Assembly (NCBI GenBank): GCA_047967505.1
Contig: CM106541.1
Reading direction: 5' to 3' (one strand)
Origin: Dipteris shenzhenensis
Taxonomy: Eukaryota; Polypodiophyta; Polypodiopsida; Gleicheniales
DNA length: 64,000 nucleotides
The position numbers and the translations under genes are program-made. Below the pieces are notes generated by a model. The model made no database searches. It was not told the origin of the DNA and saw nothing but the letters and a program-made list of their open reading frames with translations. This document shows positions 22,540 through 34,215 of the stretch, piece after piece (positions within the stretch are counted from its first letter, which is position 1; each line of letters begins with the position of its first letter).

Positions 22540-22745
22540 GTTTATATATACTTCGAGATGTATATGATTCTATATATCGGCTCATTTAAGCAATTTTGTA
22601 TCACCCTTTTCAAAAGGGTAATTTTGTAACAAACAATGTTATATATCTTCGGCATGTATATGCTTCTATCTCTCGCCTTGTTTGAGTGATTTTGTATCAC
22701 CCCTTTTACAAGGAAATTTTGTAACAAACAACATTCTTTTGTAAT
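22540..22745. repeat. Two diverged copies of a ~107-bp tandem repeat
   Basis: Each copy has ATATACTTCGAGATGTATATG-like sequence followed by TTTTGTATCACCC, a TTTACAAGG-like stretch and AATTTTGTAACAAACAA. The copies begin near 22540 and 22648. Confidence 0.7.
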
Positions 22746-22747
22746 CA

Positions 22748-22820
22748 CTAAAAAAAAACATTAGTGGGGCAAAACAAGGCTTTTTGTGGCCCTATTTAGC
22801 CCCACTAATGTTTTTTTTAG
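22748..22820. repeat. Perfect hairpin near the right CACTA end
   Basis: AAAAAACATTAGTGGGGC and its reverse complement GCCCCACTAATGTTTTTT enclose a loop of about 27 bases. Its position just inside the terminus suggests part of the subterminal structure, or a tiny hairpin insertion. Confidence 0.75.
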
Positions 22821-22830
22821 CTTCTGTTAA

Positions 22831-22976
22831 TCGTCGCTATATAGCGACGTTTACCAATGTCACTATAGAGCGACACTTATATAGTGACTGTTCTTTTTTG
22901 ATGCTCGACCTTTGCATCCGTCATAGTGTAAAAAAGGTCAGTATTTTCGTCAAAAAATGGCCTGTGCCTTGTAGTG
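22831..22976. repeat. Right CACTA terminus and subterminal motifs
   Basis: A perfect palindrome TCGCTATATAGCGA at 22834-22847 is followed by two degenerate copies (CACTATAGAGCGAC and ATATAGTGAC) and the terminus GTAGTG ending at 22976. This mirrors the left end. Confidence 0.8.
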
Positions 22977-23097
22977 TCAATAAGTTTCTTATCTATGTCG
23001 TGACATGAATAATGTGAGTTATGGCTTGTCAATTAACTTATTTTATTGTTAGAATTTGTTTCTCAATAAGTCTTGCATAAAAATGATAATTTCCCTT

Positions 23098-23485
23098 TGA
23101 CAAAATATGTGTGCCTCGGGATCTATGGAGCGCTCCAAGGTGGATGGAATCTATGTGTAAACATGATGGAGAGAATGCTCATGACATGTACCTCAAGTCA
23201 ATTAGGTTCCAAAATAGATTAGCTAGGACTCATAAATCTTGATTGAATGTGCATTTCTTCTCTTGCAATGTGTATTCAACAATACATGATAGGTCTCTTA
23301 TATCGAAAGTGCCCTTTGAATAGTCAACACATGTGGGATCCTCTTATCCACATCTCTCCTTGTGTGGATATTCTTGATCCACATCTCCACATCATGTAGT
23401 CCACATCCTAGGGTGGCTACTTTAATTGTTTCCTATACCACACCTTAACCTCTAATTCATGTTCTCATGGCACCATATCTCAACA
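23098..23485 (-). repeat. Copia-type LTR, left copy (3' LTR of a minus-strand element)
   Basis: About 388 bp starting TGACAAAATATG and ending CACCATATCTCAACA, roughly 90 percent similar to 55277-55668. It is followed inward by TGTCCCCTTGGT, which on the minus strand is a polypurine tract (ACCAAGGGGACA) directly before the LTR start TGTTGAG. Flanking bases CCCTT compare with CACTT beyond the right copy, a possible diverged 5-bp duplication. Confidence 0.75.
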
Positions 23486-24050
23486 TGTCCCCTTGGTGCC
23501 ATGATCCTTTGGCTACTGCAAGGTGGTTAGATGTGAGTTTATATTCCATCACCTCCCCTTAGTGCATGCATTGCTACTTAAGGTGGTAAAGGGTGGTTTT
23601 TAAATGTCAATACCTCCATTGGGTGCTTTCATAGCTTCTCTCAGGTGATCAGGTTTGATTTATAAACATATGGGTGGAAGATGGAAAGGTTTTTGCTTCT
23701 CAATACATGTTGTTGATGTCATTGTCTTCTTTGCTTGATGTAGCTTGATGCAAGATGCTTTGTACTTCCATGTGATTTAATGCTTTATGTGTGGATGCCA
23801 TGTTCTGTGCTATGGTCATCTCATACACTTGCACTTTTGGCATGCTTATGACAATGATGTGTGCATTGACCAAACTCAATCATGATAACCCTTACTCTAA
23901 CCATGGTTTTGAGTTACTTGACCATTGACCAAAGTAAGGTAAACTTAACCATAGTTAAATTTTATTTTTTGCCAAGTGGTTGGTTTTTTTTTTTTGGAGA
24001 ACCTTAGGGAAAGCTTCAAAGAAATTCTGGGGAAATCGAACTGCGTCACC
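23486..24050. other. Non-coding internal sequence of the minus-strand copia element
   Basis: Lies just inside the left LTR. No open frame with copia similarity was seen; it may be the 3' untranslated part of an element whose coding region was lost. Confidence 0.45.
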
Positions 24051-24059
24051 CAGAATGGA

Positions 24060-24780
24060 GTCACCTAGGAGCTGTTGGCATGTCTTTTGCTACAAGTCTA
24101 GCTCATAGAGGCCATCGATGGAGCAAAGGCAGAGCAGATGCAGTCCATTGGGGAAGATGCAGTCTATGTCTATAGGCCCGCCTGTAGATGCAATTTTAGA
24201 TGCGCTCTGAGACGCATCCGTAGACGCACTCCAATAGATGGACTATTCTAAAAAGACAAAAAGGACATGCGCCCGACAGAAAAGCATAACACTGATACCA
24301 AAATCATTCGTTTCTTGGATACGACAAAGGATGAAGAATCCAGAGAGAACAACTTTCAAAGAAGATCAACCGTAAAGAGACTTACCTTGAATAGAAGTAT
24401 GGAAGCTTCTTGTCCTTCTTCAAAGTGCTTCTCTTCCTTGTTCACCCTCTTCTCCTGTGTGCTTGGAGATGATTGTGTAAGCCTGGAAGTAAGTGTGGGT
24501 GCCTTCCTCTTAAGTGTCAGACTATGGATTTGTTAATAGCAAAGCAAGCAAGCCGCGCAAAGCTTATGTGAAGAAAAACAAAGCAAGCACACTAAAAGTA
24601 GATTTGAAAACTATGTCTAATGGTGCATCTACACACACATCTAAATATCTGTATAATTGCGCATCTAAATACACAGAGCAGACGTGGTAATAGATGCACC
24701 TATAGACATGCACCATAGAATAGACAGATGCGGTTTTAGACACCTTTACACATGCCACAGAGTTTTAAGATTATATATTT
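24060..24780. repeat. Subterminal repeats of a second CACTA-like element (left side)
   Basis: Variants of (A)TAGATGCAC/GCGTCTA recur (TAGATGCAATTTTAGATGCG, GACGCATCCGTAGACGCACT, GTGCATCTACACACACATCT). The same motif family recurs at 54745-55000. It surrounds a short exon-like stretch and precedes a tnp2 N-terminal exon. A clear CACTA terminus was not found here. Confidence 0.55.
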
Positions 24781-24818
24781 GAAGAAAAGCAATTTTTTTT
24801 GGGTTTTTTGTTTGTAGG

Positions 24819-25004
24819 ATGTCTTCATCTTCAACAAGTAGCTCCAGTCAGGATGAATCCCTCTGTATCCACCATCGCGAAATGTGGTTGGAGCAAAAAA
24901 TTAAATGTATGTGTGATCAATGTCGAGGAAACATGTATCGTGCATGCAGGATTACACTCAATCACATCTCAAAGTATGGAGAATGGGATTCGACTGTAAA
25001 CATG
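24819..25004 (+). pseudogene. tnp2 N-terminal exon of a second CACTA element
   Basis: MSSSSTSSSSQDESLCIHH is followed by KCMCDQCRGNMYRACR and LNHISKYGEWDS. The C-x-C-x2-C then H spacing and the HxxxYGxW ending match the N-terminal transposase-associated domain of CACTA tnp2. The exon ends at a GTAAGT donor (25005). The rest of the gene is interrupted by the gypsy cluster starting at 25049; DUF4216-type sequence in the same orientation resumes near 53.75 kb. Confidence 0.65.
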
Positions 25005-25048
25005 GTAAGTGTTAAAGAGTTAAGGTTGATTGAGATACCTATGGGTGT

Positions 25049-27047
25049 TGTGATGCCAAAAATTAATATTTTTAATTTGGCATTGGTATTTTTTTTCTCT
25101 ATGTTTGATAAGAGTTTGAGTATCAAGTGATAGCCTAGTGGCTCTCACTTATTTCTATTTTCTATGATATTGTATGGGATTGAGAGGATGAGTGGAATGG
25201 CTTATTGTAAATACCATAGGTATGAATTATAAATACCTTGGTATGGGGTGAGAGTTATTTATGTATGGGATTTTATTATGGAGTTTTTAGAAAATAGGAA
25301 GAGTGAGTCATATAAAGAGGTGGGCTCATGTCCATGTGATCCAATAATATAAGAGAGGCCACATGCCAAGTTTGTGGAAGGCATGTGGAGGAGTGTGAAG
25401 TCAATAGGAATCCTTCTAGAATTCCTATGTGGAACAAAGAGGATGTGGACATGTGGAAAAGAGAGGGTCCCTATGGGCTCCATGTGGGGAGACTCTTGAC
25501 CTTCTCAATATTTTTGGAGTCTTGAGCATCTTTTTATGGGACACATGGCAAGAGTAGCCAAAAAGGACATGGATGGTGACATACGCGCTTATGTGATTGA
25601 TGGGGAAAGGAATCTACATGCAGCAATTGTAAATGGGTGAAGGAGAGTAACAAAATCTCTATAAAAGAGACCCTCCTCTCCCTTGTTCATCAATCTCTTC
25701 CACCATTAGGCCTCATGTTGCTGTAGCTCTAGTCTCCCCAAGCCTCTTCCATGAGCCTTCTCTCCCTCTTGTAGATATTCTCTTATGTAGACTCTTGAGT
25801 CCATCTCTCTCTAGTTTATTCTCTCTCTATGAGTAGTCTTGGAGCTTTCACTCCCTCTTATATGTGTGAAACCTCTTCTTGTCCCTTGTGTTTGTAGTGT
25901 TGGAGTGGATTCTCACCCTATTGGTAATGAAGGTCACTTCAGGTTCTCTCTCTCTTGAGTGTCTCTTCCCTTTTCTTTCTTTCAAAGCCTTAAAAGTTCT
26001 TTCTATTCGGCTGCTCACTGTGCACACATGGTCCGTCTGTTTCTCGAGCCACCATGCAAACTTCTTCCCCTCTTCTAGGCAAAATCTACGAGTGGTGGAT
26101 CATTGATGAAGGTGGAGTCTTGAGGGAGCATCCTACTCACGCAAAATTAGCATGGGTGGAGGGCAGTTTTCATGACAGTTTGACCACCCCTTTGTTAGTA
26201 CTTTGCTTATAACTTTTTGCTCGATAGTCCAATTTTAATGAAATTTATATCAGCACTAAGCTCTCTTTAAGAAGCATGTTTATATGTGATCAGATCTTGA
26301 ATCAGATACTGCTGTAAAAAGTTGAGTCTCTATGTCTGACAGTCTATTTTCATGATAGTTTTTACCCCTGTCTAGTAAATTGTCCATAACTTTTTGGCCG
26401 CTTCTTTGTTTCTTATGAAACATATATGAGCACAAAGATCTCTTTAAGCTGCATGTCCATAGGTACTTAGATCTTGAATCAGATACTGCTACAAAATGTT
26501 ATGAGTCTCTGTGTCTAACAGTCTATTTTCATGACAATTTTTACCCCCTTCCAGTAAACTATCCATATCTCTTGAACCGTTTGTCTGTTTTCAATGAAAC
26601 TTATATAAACACGAAGCCCATATTGAGTGCATCTCTTTGTGTACTTGAATCTTTGATATCATGTCTCTATTGAAAGTTATAGGCCTTTGTGTCTAATGAT
26701 AGTTTGTAGAGTGTTTTGAGCTAAGTGTAAAGGTGTCTATGAAGGAGGTGCAATGTTTCCTCGAAATCTACCCATTCGACCTAATCAGCCCATTAAAAAT
26801 CCTCGATATATATCAGTTCATGTCATGTTAAGCTGTAAGATCTTCTTTCAACAATGTATCACTCTTCTCTTTGGCACAGACCGAGTCGCTGAGGTTATGG
26901 TCTCTGCTGATCCTTTCCTTCTCCATATGCTTGATTACAACATCACTTGGGATGTTACCATCTTCATTCTCATCTGAGGGAGGAAATTATGGTGTGGTAT
27001 CTTGATATAAAAGCTTATTTCTAATGTCCCATTCTGAATGATAAATA
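25049..27047 (+). repeat. Gypsy LTR (about 2.0 kb, 3' end lost)
   Basis: Starts TGTGATGCCAAAAATT, the LTR start seen at six other places in the window. It contains an AT-rich promoter-like first half, a purine/pyrimidine mid section (CTCTCTCCCTCTTGTAG) and internal tandem repeats. It breaks off at AATAAATATCT and joins a 30-bp remnant of the pol end (TTGTACTAGAGAGGATCTGC) and polypurine tract. Confidence 0.75.
26190..26715. repeat. ~180-bp tandem repeats inside the gypsy LTR
   Basis: A unit with TAAACTATCCATAACTTTT, then CAATGAAACTTATAT, then ATCTTGAATCAGATACTGC, then GAGTCTCTGTGTCTGACAGT occurs three to four times per LTR. The same array recurs in the copies at 29.7-30.2, 49.2-49.7, 50.5-51.2 and 52.7-53.2 kb, so it is a built-in part of this LTR family. 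Confidence 0.75.
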
Positions 27048-27083
27048 TCTTTGTACTAGAGAGGATCTGCTGGGGGGGGAACA

Positions 27084-27770
27084 TGTGACACCAAAAATTG
27101 ATATTTTTAATTTGGCATTGGTATTGTTTTTCTATATGTTTGATAAGAGTTTGAGTATCAAGTGATAGCCTAGTGGCTCTCACTTATTTTTATTTTCTAT
27201 GATATTATATGGAATGGAGAGGATGATGAAATGGCTCATTGTAAATACCATAGGTATGAATTATAAATACCTTGGTATGTGGTTAGAGTTATTTGTGTAT
27301 GGGATATTATGGAGTTTTTTAGAAAATAGGAAGAGTGAGTCATATAAAGAGGTGGGCTCATGTCCATGTGTTCTAATAATATAAGAGAGGCCACATGCCA
27401 AGCATGTGGAAGGCATGTGGAGGAGTGTGAAGTCAAGAGGAATCCCTCTAGAACTCCTATGTGAAATACAGAGGATGTGGACATGTGGAAAAGAGAGGGT
27501 CCCTATGGGCTCCATGTGAGGAGACTCTTGACTTTCTTAATATTTTAAAATTCTTAAGCATCTTTGATGGGACACATGGCAAGAGTAGCCAAAAAGGACA
27601 TGGATGGTGACATATGTGCTTATGTGATTGATGGGGAAAGAAATCTACAGGTAGCAATTGTAAATGGGTGAAGGAGGGTAACAAAATCTCTATAAAAGGA
27701 GCCCTCCTCTCCCTTGTTCATCAATCTCTTCCACCATTAGGCCTCACGTTGCTGTAGCTCTAGTCCCCCC
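27084..27770 (+). repeat. Gypsy LTR, 5' portion only
   Basis: Begins TGTGACACCAAAAATT directly after a polypurine tract TGGGGGGGGAACA. With 25049-27047 it forms two LTRs around an interior reduced to about 36 bases. It ends abruptly at a third CACTA fragment. Confidence 0.7.
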
Positions 27771-27774
27771 AAGC

Positions 27775-29265
27775 CCATTCTTCCATTGTGATATGCATCC
27801 CCTCATCTTTCTCTGCTTTCTCCATTTTATCAAGTAGCCAATCCACATAAATATCCTTTGGAAGTGCTCTCAGATACTAAGGGTATGGCACACAAGGTCC
27901 GTGGTGTGTACGAAAGAGGGCCCTTTCTTCTTGTCTTCTTGCCTTTGCATCCTTGTATCTTGTCACCCATCTTTTCATCACATCACTATTAAGCGCGCAA
28001 TAGAGGTTGATGTTATTAAGCAACTTCGTGTCTATTACTTTGTTGCATCCTTTCCCTTGAGGCACAATAGAGGTCATCCTTAGGTCTTCATCATCTCTCC
28101 ATAGTCGTGGGAGAGAGTTATCCACATCAACAAGAAATTCAGAAATATATACAAGTGACTCTTGTACTAACCAACCCTCAGCCATGCTACCTTCGGGTCT
28201 TGATTTTTGACTTTATGTTTCCCTAGAATTAGAAGGGACAACATAACATGTCCTTTCTTAATAGCCATAGAGGGTGGAAGATTATAATTCACCAATATCA
28301 CTGGCCATACACTGTAAGAGGGACTTTTGAGACCGAATGGGTTCACACTGTCCATACCCAATCCAAGTCTCAAGCTCCTAGGTTCTTCCTTGAAGCTTGG
28401 CCATGTGTCTTCAATATGCTTCCACGCAGGAGTGTCTGCGAGAGTTCTCCACTTGCCATCGGTTGATCGATGGGAGGAATGCCATGACATGAGCTCTGTA
28501 ATGGACTTGCACTTGAACATATGTTGGATGCGAGGGATTATGGGAAAATGTCATAGAACCTTACGAGGCACATCCAAAGTTTTGAGATCTGCTCTATATC
28601 TTGCCTCTCCACAAATAGGACACTCTCTTGCATCCTTATATAGTCCACGAAACAAAACGCAATCATTGACACATGCATGGATGTGCTTGTAATCTAATCC
28701 TCCAAGAGAGGTCACATGTTGCCTTGCCATATCTCTTGAGGTCGGTAGTTTATTCTCCCTTGGAAGCATTTTACACAATAGCTTGCATGTGAAGACCATA
28801 AACAAAGAAAGCATTCGAGTAATTGACCCACTAGCATAATTCACCATGTTTGCAAAATAGACTTTAAAGCTTACTTGAGTAATGCATTCAAACTTGCATT
28901 GCTCCATCCATATATGGTTTGCAAGTTTAGTAACTCAAGGGAGGCACATAGAACAGAGAATGTGCACCCCTCAAATAGTGGAGTCGATGCTGTGGTAAAA
29001 GATCATCCTCCTCCATGCTATCATCCCTCCCTTCGGATTGATGGGCATGTAAATCCTGCACCATATCATCAAACACCTCCTCCTCCACGGCTTCATGAGG
29101 TAATGGCGGAGGGCTACTATCGCCATCACTCCATGCATCCGTAACAGTCCCTCCTGAAGATCCCACCTCATATCGCTGACACTTCACCTCCTCACGGTGA
29201 ACATAGGGCAACATATGTGGGTTTGGCACTGCATCTTGTATCAAATTAAAACGGGATCATAACTC
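27775..29265 (-). pseudogene. Third CACTA tnp2 fragment, internally deleted
   Basis: Read from the right, 28907-28551 has KLLCKMLPRENKLPTSRDMA, HACVNDCVLFRG and CPICGEARY (tnp2 N-terminal half). 28520-28190 has MSWHSSHRSTDGKWRTLAD, LGLGMDSVNPFG and WPVILVNYNLPPSMAIKKGH (Transposase_21). The sequence then jumps directly to MAEGWLVQESLVYI (end of DUF4218) and VMKRWVTRYKDAKARR, so the middle of the gene is missing. It is related to, but distinct from, the copy at 16-18.8 kb. Downstream 29244-28910 on the minus strand may be the start of the gene, with an acidic stretch. It lies between gypsy LTRs of opposite orientation. Confidence 0.8.
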
Positions 29266-29279
29266 AAACATATGAACAC

Positions 29280-31396
29280 TGTGACATGAAGTTGGGGGTA
29301 ATAAACTTCATGCATCTCTTCACTTCCTACTGCTTTCGAACAGACTAACAAAGATATTTATCATTGAGAATGGGACATTAGAAAGAAGCTTTTATGCCAA
29401 GATACCACACCATACTTTCCTCCCTCAGATGAGAATGAAGATGGTAACATCCCAAGTGATGTTGTAATCAAGCATAGGGAGAAGGAAAGGATTAGCAGAG
29501 GCCATAATCTCAGCGAGCCGGTCTACACCAAAGAGAGGAGTGATACATTGTTGAAAGAAGATCTTGCGGCTCAACATGACATGAATTGATATACATCGAG
29601 GAGTTTGAAGGGGCTGATTAGGTCAGATGGGTAGATTCCGAGGAAACATTGCACCTCCTTCATAGACACCTTTACACTTAGCTCAAAACACTCTACAAAC
29701 TGTCATTAGACACAGAGGCCTATAACTTTTAGTAGAGACATGATATCAAAGATTCAAGCAACAAAGAGATGCAGCTTAAATGGGCTTCACGCTGATATAA
29801 GTTTCATTGAAAACAGACAGACGGTTGAAGAGATATGGATAGTTTACTAGAAGGGGGTAAAATTTGTCATGAAAATAGACTATCAGATATAGAGACTCAT
29901 AACATTTTGCAGCAGTATCTAATTCAAGATCTAAGCACCTAGAGACATGTGAGTTAAATAGGGCTTAGTGCTGATATATGTTTGATAAGAAACAAAGAAG
30001 TGGCCAAAAAGTTATGGACAGTTTACTAGATAGAGGTAAAAACAATCATGAAAATAGACTGTCAGACACAAAGACTCATAACTTTTTGTAGCAATATCTG
30101 ATTCAAGATCTGATCACATAAAAATATGTGCCTTAAAGAGGTTTTGCATTGATATAAATTTCATTAAAATCAGGCTATCGAGCAAAAATTTATGAGTAAA
30201 ATACTAACAGGGGGTCAAACTATCATGAAAACTGCCCTCCACCCATGCTAATTTCGCCTGAGCAGGATCCTCCCTCAAGACTCCACCTTCATCAACGGTC
30301 CACCCCTCATAGATTTTACCTAGAAGAGAGGAAGAAGTTTTCATGATGGCTTGGGAAACAGATGGACCATGTGTGCATAGTGAGCAGCTGAATAGAAAGA
30401 ACTTTTAAGGCTTTGAAAGAAAATGGAAGAGACACTCAAGAGAGAGAGAACCTAAAGTGACCTTCATTACCAATAGAGTGAGGAGACACTCAAGAGAGAG
30501 AGAACCTTAAGTGGCATTCATTACCAATAGAGTGAGAATCCACTCCAACACTACAAACATAAAGGAGAAGAAGAGGTTTCATACATACAAGAGGGAGTGG
30601 AAGCTCCAAGACTACTCATAGAGAGAGAATAAACTAGAGAGAGATGGACTCAAGAGTCTACATAACAGAATATCTACAAGAGGGAGAGAAGGCTCATGGA
30701 AGAGGCTTGGGGAGACTAGAGCTACAGCAACATGAGGCCTAATGGTGGAAGAGATTGATGAACAAGGGAGAGGAGGGCTCCTTTATTAGAGATTTTGTTA
30801 CCCTCCTTCACCCATTTACAATTGCTGCATGTAGATTCCTTTCCCCATCAATCACATAAGCGCGTGTCACCATCCATGTCCTTTTTGGCTACTCTTGCCA
30901 TGTGTCCCATCAAAAGATGCTCAAGACTCCTAAAATATTGAGAAAGTCAAGAGTCTCCCCACATGGAGCCCATAGGGACCCTCTATTTTTCGCATGTCCA
31001 CATCCTCCTTATTCTATATAGGAATTCTACAAGGATTCCTCTTGACTTCACACTCCTCCACATGCCTTCCACATGCTTGGCATGTGGCCTCTCTTATATT
31101 ATTGGAACACATGGACATGAGCCCACCTCTTTATATGACTCACTCTTCCTATTTTCTAAAAACTCTATAATAATATCCCATACACAAATAACTCTCACCC
31201 CATACCAAGGTATTTATAATTCATGCCTATGGTATTTACAATAAGCCATTCCACTCATCCTTTCAATCCCATACAATATCATAGAAAATAGAAATAAGTG
31301 AGAGCCGCTAGGCTTCACTTGATACTCAAACTCTTATCAAACATAGAGAAAAACAATACCAATGCCAAATCAAAAATATCAATTTTTGACATCACA
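29280..31396 (-). repeat. Full gypsy LTR, minus strand (2,117 bp)
   Basis: On the minus strand it starts TGTGATGTCAAAAATT at 31396 and ends ACTTCATGTCACA at 29280, giving TGTGA...TCACA ends. It directly follows a polypurine tract (minus strand GCTGGGGGGGGAAAGA) and pol end of a minus-strand gypsy element, so it is that element's 3' LTR. It contains the ~180-bp internal tandem repeats. Confidence 0.8.
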
Positions 31397-32760
31397 TCTT
31401 TCCCCCCCCAGCAGATCCTCTCTAGTACAGAGAGGGTCTGCTGGCCCTCAAGGTGGTCGAGCATAAACGAATTTAATGCGATGCTTATTGGTGCATCCAC
31501 GTATCACCATGCTGTCAACATCCTCAAACTGATAGGTTCCATTGGTGACATTCATACACATCCTTATGGAGGCGTGGCCAAAAGTAACCAATCTCTACTT
31601 CTATTGTGGAGTTAACCCTCCAGGAAACATGCCTTCTTCCACATATTTCTGAACATCTTGTAGTTTTGGCCATCCAGTGTCTACCTGAGAAACCACCCCC
31701 CGGTCTGGCACTACAATGGCTTTAGCTAACTCAATTGCCCTTTGATTTTCTTTTTTGTTTATATGAACAAACTTGCAAAAATCAAATTGACCACATAGTG
31801 CCATAGCCTTTTGATTAAGCTCCTTCAAATGAGGACTTCTTGTCTTGTAATGCCCTTGCATTTGCTTTATATTAAGTTGAGAATCTGCTGAGAATCTCCT
31901 CTTACTTCCAATTCTTTAACTTGACTTTGAAGACAACCCTCCAAACCAAGAATCAAAGTATTATACTCAACTGCATTATTAGTTGTGATACCTGGAAGCT
32001 CTTGTCCTCTTGCCCATACCTCTTGACCTTCAGGATTCATCAAGACTATCCCCTCGGCTCCTTGTTAGCATGAAGGACTAAAAGCCCCATCAAAATATAA
32101 AACAAAAGCTGTTGGTGGTGTATCCCTTTCATCTTCAATGTTCTCCTTACATTTCTTTTCTTCTCCTAGATCCTCCCATCCTGTGAGCAAATCTGCCATA
32201 GTGGACCTAGTGGTATTTTCAGTGACAAAAGAGAAAGAGAACTCTTGAAGCTCTGACAACCATTTTGCAAATCTCCCCCCAGGATTAGGCTTGCAAACTA
32301 GATATGATAATACAGACTGAGAGGTAAGGAAGAAAAATAGTCGAGGTGATAAATAGGAGTGAAACTTTTTGACTGAAAACACAAAGAGAGAGCTTGTTGC
32401 TCCATTTCTTCATACCTTGTTTCCACATCTGTAAGCTATCAGCTGGCATAATAGATGGGTTGCATTCTACCTGCCTCTCCTTTTTGTAGCAATACAGCAC
32501 CAACTGAATGCAAAGATACACTTGGATTTACATAAAAGTCTTGAGACCAATCAAGGGGCTTCAATATTGGGCCCTTACTCATGGCCTCCTTAAGTTGCTG
32601 GAAAGACTCTTGTTGCTCCACACCCCATTGGAAAGAAACTCCTTTTCTTGTCAACAAGTTCATGGGATCACTATCTCTATGAAATCATCAGAAAAGCATT
32701 GATAGTACTTGCTCTTTCTAGAATTCTATGAACATTAGTGACATTTTCAGGACTTGGCAA
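31397..32760 (-). pseudogene. pol: Ty3/gypsy pol fragment: reverse transcriptase end, RNase H, second RNase H, integrase tail
   Basis: Minus-strand order: end of reverse transcriptase and start of RNase H (32750-32440, MNLLTRKGVSFQWG, LKPLDWSQDFYVNPS); rest of RNase H (SYLVCKPNPGGRFAKWLSEL); then a second RNase H-like domain starting FVLYFDGAFSPSC (32110-32065), continuing 31990-31601 with LCGQFDFCKFVHINKKENQR. Finally 31570-31430 matches the integrase C-terminal end at 47.9 kb. The integrase core is absent. A gypsy element with two RNase H domains resembles the Tat-type group. Frameshifts and stops abound. Confidence 0.75.
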
Positions 32761-33150
32761 TGAGAGTGCTCTCAACGGAAGCAAGAACGGAAGAAGGAGA
32801 GAGAGAGACAGAGAGCCACACAAGTTTGGTGGGTGCAGAACACCCTAATCTTCTTTTTCATTCATTTATATATGTGTTTGAGTATTGTACATAACCGGGG
32901 TAAAGGCACAGTGACCTTTAACCCCCACAACCTCCCACTTAAAGAACAATGTGCCTTAAAGAGAGAACAACCAATGAGCATACTATCCAATGCCTTTCAA
33001 TACACGACAATACTCAAACCGTAGACTAGGTAAACTCTTCATCGGCATATCTACAGGGTTATCATTTGTATGAACCTTGACAAGTTCTATGCGCTTGTCC
33101 TCAAGTACCTCCCTGATGAAATGGTACCTGACCTCAATGTGTTTGGTCTC
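32761..33150 (-). mobile_element. 3' end of a minus-strand copia element (LTR plus RNase H tail)
   Basis: 33145-33020 on the minus strand encodes TKHIEVRYHFIREVLEDKR and VHTNDNPVDM, the C-terminal end of copia RNase H. Then a polypurine tract AAGTGGGAGG is followed by a short LTR starting TGTGGGGGTTAAAGG and ending GAGAGCACTCTCA (about 32929-32761). The element is truncated on its 5' side at about 33150 and interrupts the gypsy fragment. Confidence 0.7.
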
Positions 33151-33199
33151 CAAGTCCCATAGACATTGCCTAGGAGGTAAGGAAGAGCCCCCTTTGTGG

Positions 33200-33990
33200 C
33201 TTGGGAAATAGATATACCATCTTTAAGTGCTCCATCCCTGAGAGACTTTGAGGGGCCGATAATGCAGATGCCACAGCTCACAAAGCTGCCCTTTCATACT
33301 TTGTCCATAAAGTTTCATATTGGATTGCCAACGTAGAGACCAACTCACCTCTCCTTGATAGAACCAGTCCAACTGCAACATCAAAGCATTTGGCGACTCC
33401 ACTGCCACAAATCTCTACTTCATTGCTACCTCCACTTGGTCCCAGTCCTCCTTGGTAGAGTCTGGCAAGGTCTCATGCCAACTCAAGGCTACACCTTCAA
33501 GAAAATTAGGCAAAATCTCGCCCGATCCTTCATGGACCATCCAGAAAGCCGACATCCTCGAACAAAATCCCGAAGATAAGACTCCGGGTCTTCCCCTTGG
33601 GTCCCTTGAAACACTGGAATCTTCACCATGATGAAACAAAAAAAGGAAACACCAAGATTCAAATAATATGCCAAACAAGATTCGAACAAGATCCCACAGA
33701 GCCTTAGTATACCAAGACCAACTTATTATGCATAACCACTTGTTGAAAACCCTCCACAATGTGATCCTCAACAAAATCTTCAAAAATGAGTGACCAACTA
33801 GCACCATGAAAACATTCTGTATACATGCATTCTAGAATCATCCTTCTCATAATAGGAAGTGCACATAAAAGCTTCAAGATATTGTACTCTTCATCATTTG
33901 CATAGCAAAAGAAGTTGAAAGCATTAAGAATCACCACTCCACTGTTATAGTCAAAAACTACCCAAAGGCTCAACTCTTCTTCACACCAAG
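33200..33990 (-). pseudogene. gag: Ty3/gypsy gag fragment
   Basis: On the minus strand VKIPVFQGTQGEDPESYLRD, FVRGCRLSGWSMKDRARFC, LKGVALSWHETLP and WDQVEVAMK match the gypsy gag pattern (F-x-G ... P-x-x-[FY]-[IL] ... A-x-x-[WY]). Upstream (33990-33710) is leader-like sequence with no clear frame, next to TGGCAGCTTGG, which could be a primer binding site. Broken by stops near 33410 and frameshifts. Confidence 0.6.
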
Positions 33991-34011
33991 CTGCCAGTGC
34001 ATGGAACCCGC

Positions 34012-34146
34012 AACATGGGGCCTAATGGTGGAAGAGATTGATGAACAAGGGAGAGGAGGGTTCCTTTAATAGATATTTTGTTACCCTCCTTCACCCATTT
34101 ACAATTGCTGCCTGTAGATTCCTTTCCCCATCAATCACATAAGCAC
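34012..34146 (-). repeat. Gypsy LTR piece, left of the Mutator-like insertion
   Basis: Matches the LTR section at 30735-30853 (minus strand) and stops at the target duplication CATAAGCAC. Its continuation is at 45581-46126, after the 11.4-kb insertion. Confidence 0.8.
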
Positions 34147-34215
34147 GAGGATTACCAAAAAGCGAGCGGAGAAAAGCGAGCAGCCCCAAATAAGCGAGCA
34201 AGATTAAATAGGTTT

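Larger units (their letters stand above)
1176..22976 (-). mobile_element. CACTA (En/Spm) DNA transposon, about 21.8 kb, with nested insertions
   Basis: The left end reads CACTACTACACACGGGGCC; the right end, reverse complemented, reads CACTACAAGGCACAGGCC. The element is flanked by TCA on both sides (1173-1175 and 22977-22979), the 3-bp target duplication typical of CACTA elements. Both ends carry copies of a palindromic motif (T)CGCTATATAGCGA. Inside are a tnp2-type transposase on the minus strand (18.8 to 16.05 kb, then 2.15 to 1.39 kb) and plus-strand genes near the right end. Removing the inner insertion (2157-16054) leaves about 7.9 kb, a normal CACTA size. Strand is given as that of tnp2. 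Confidence 0.88.
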
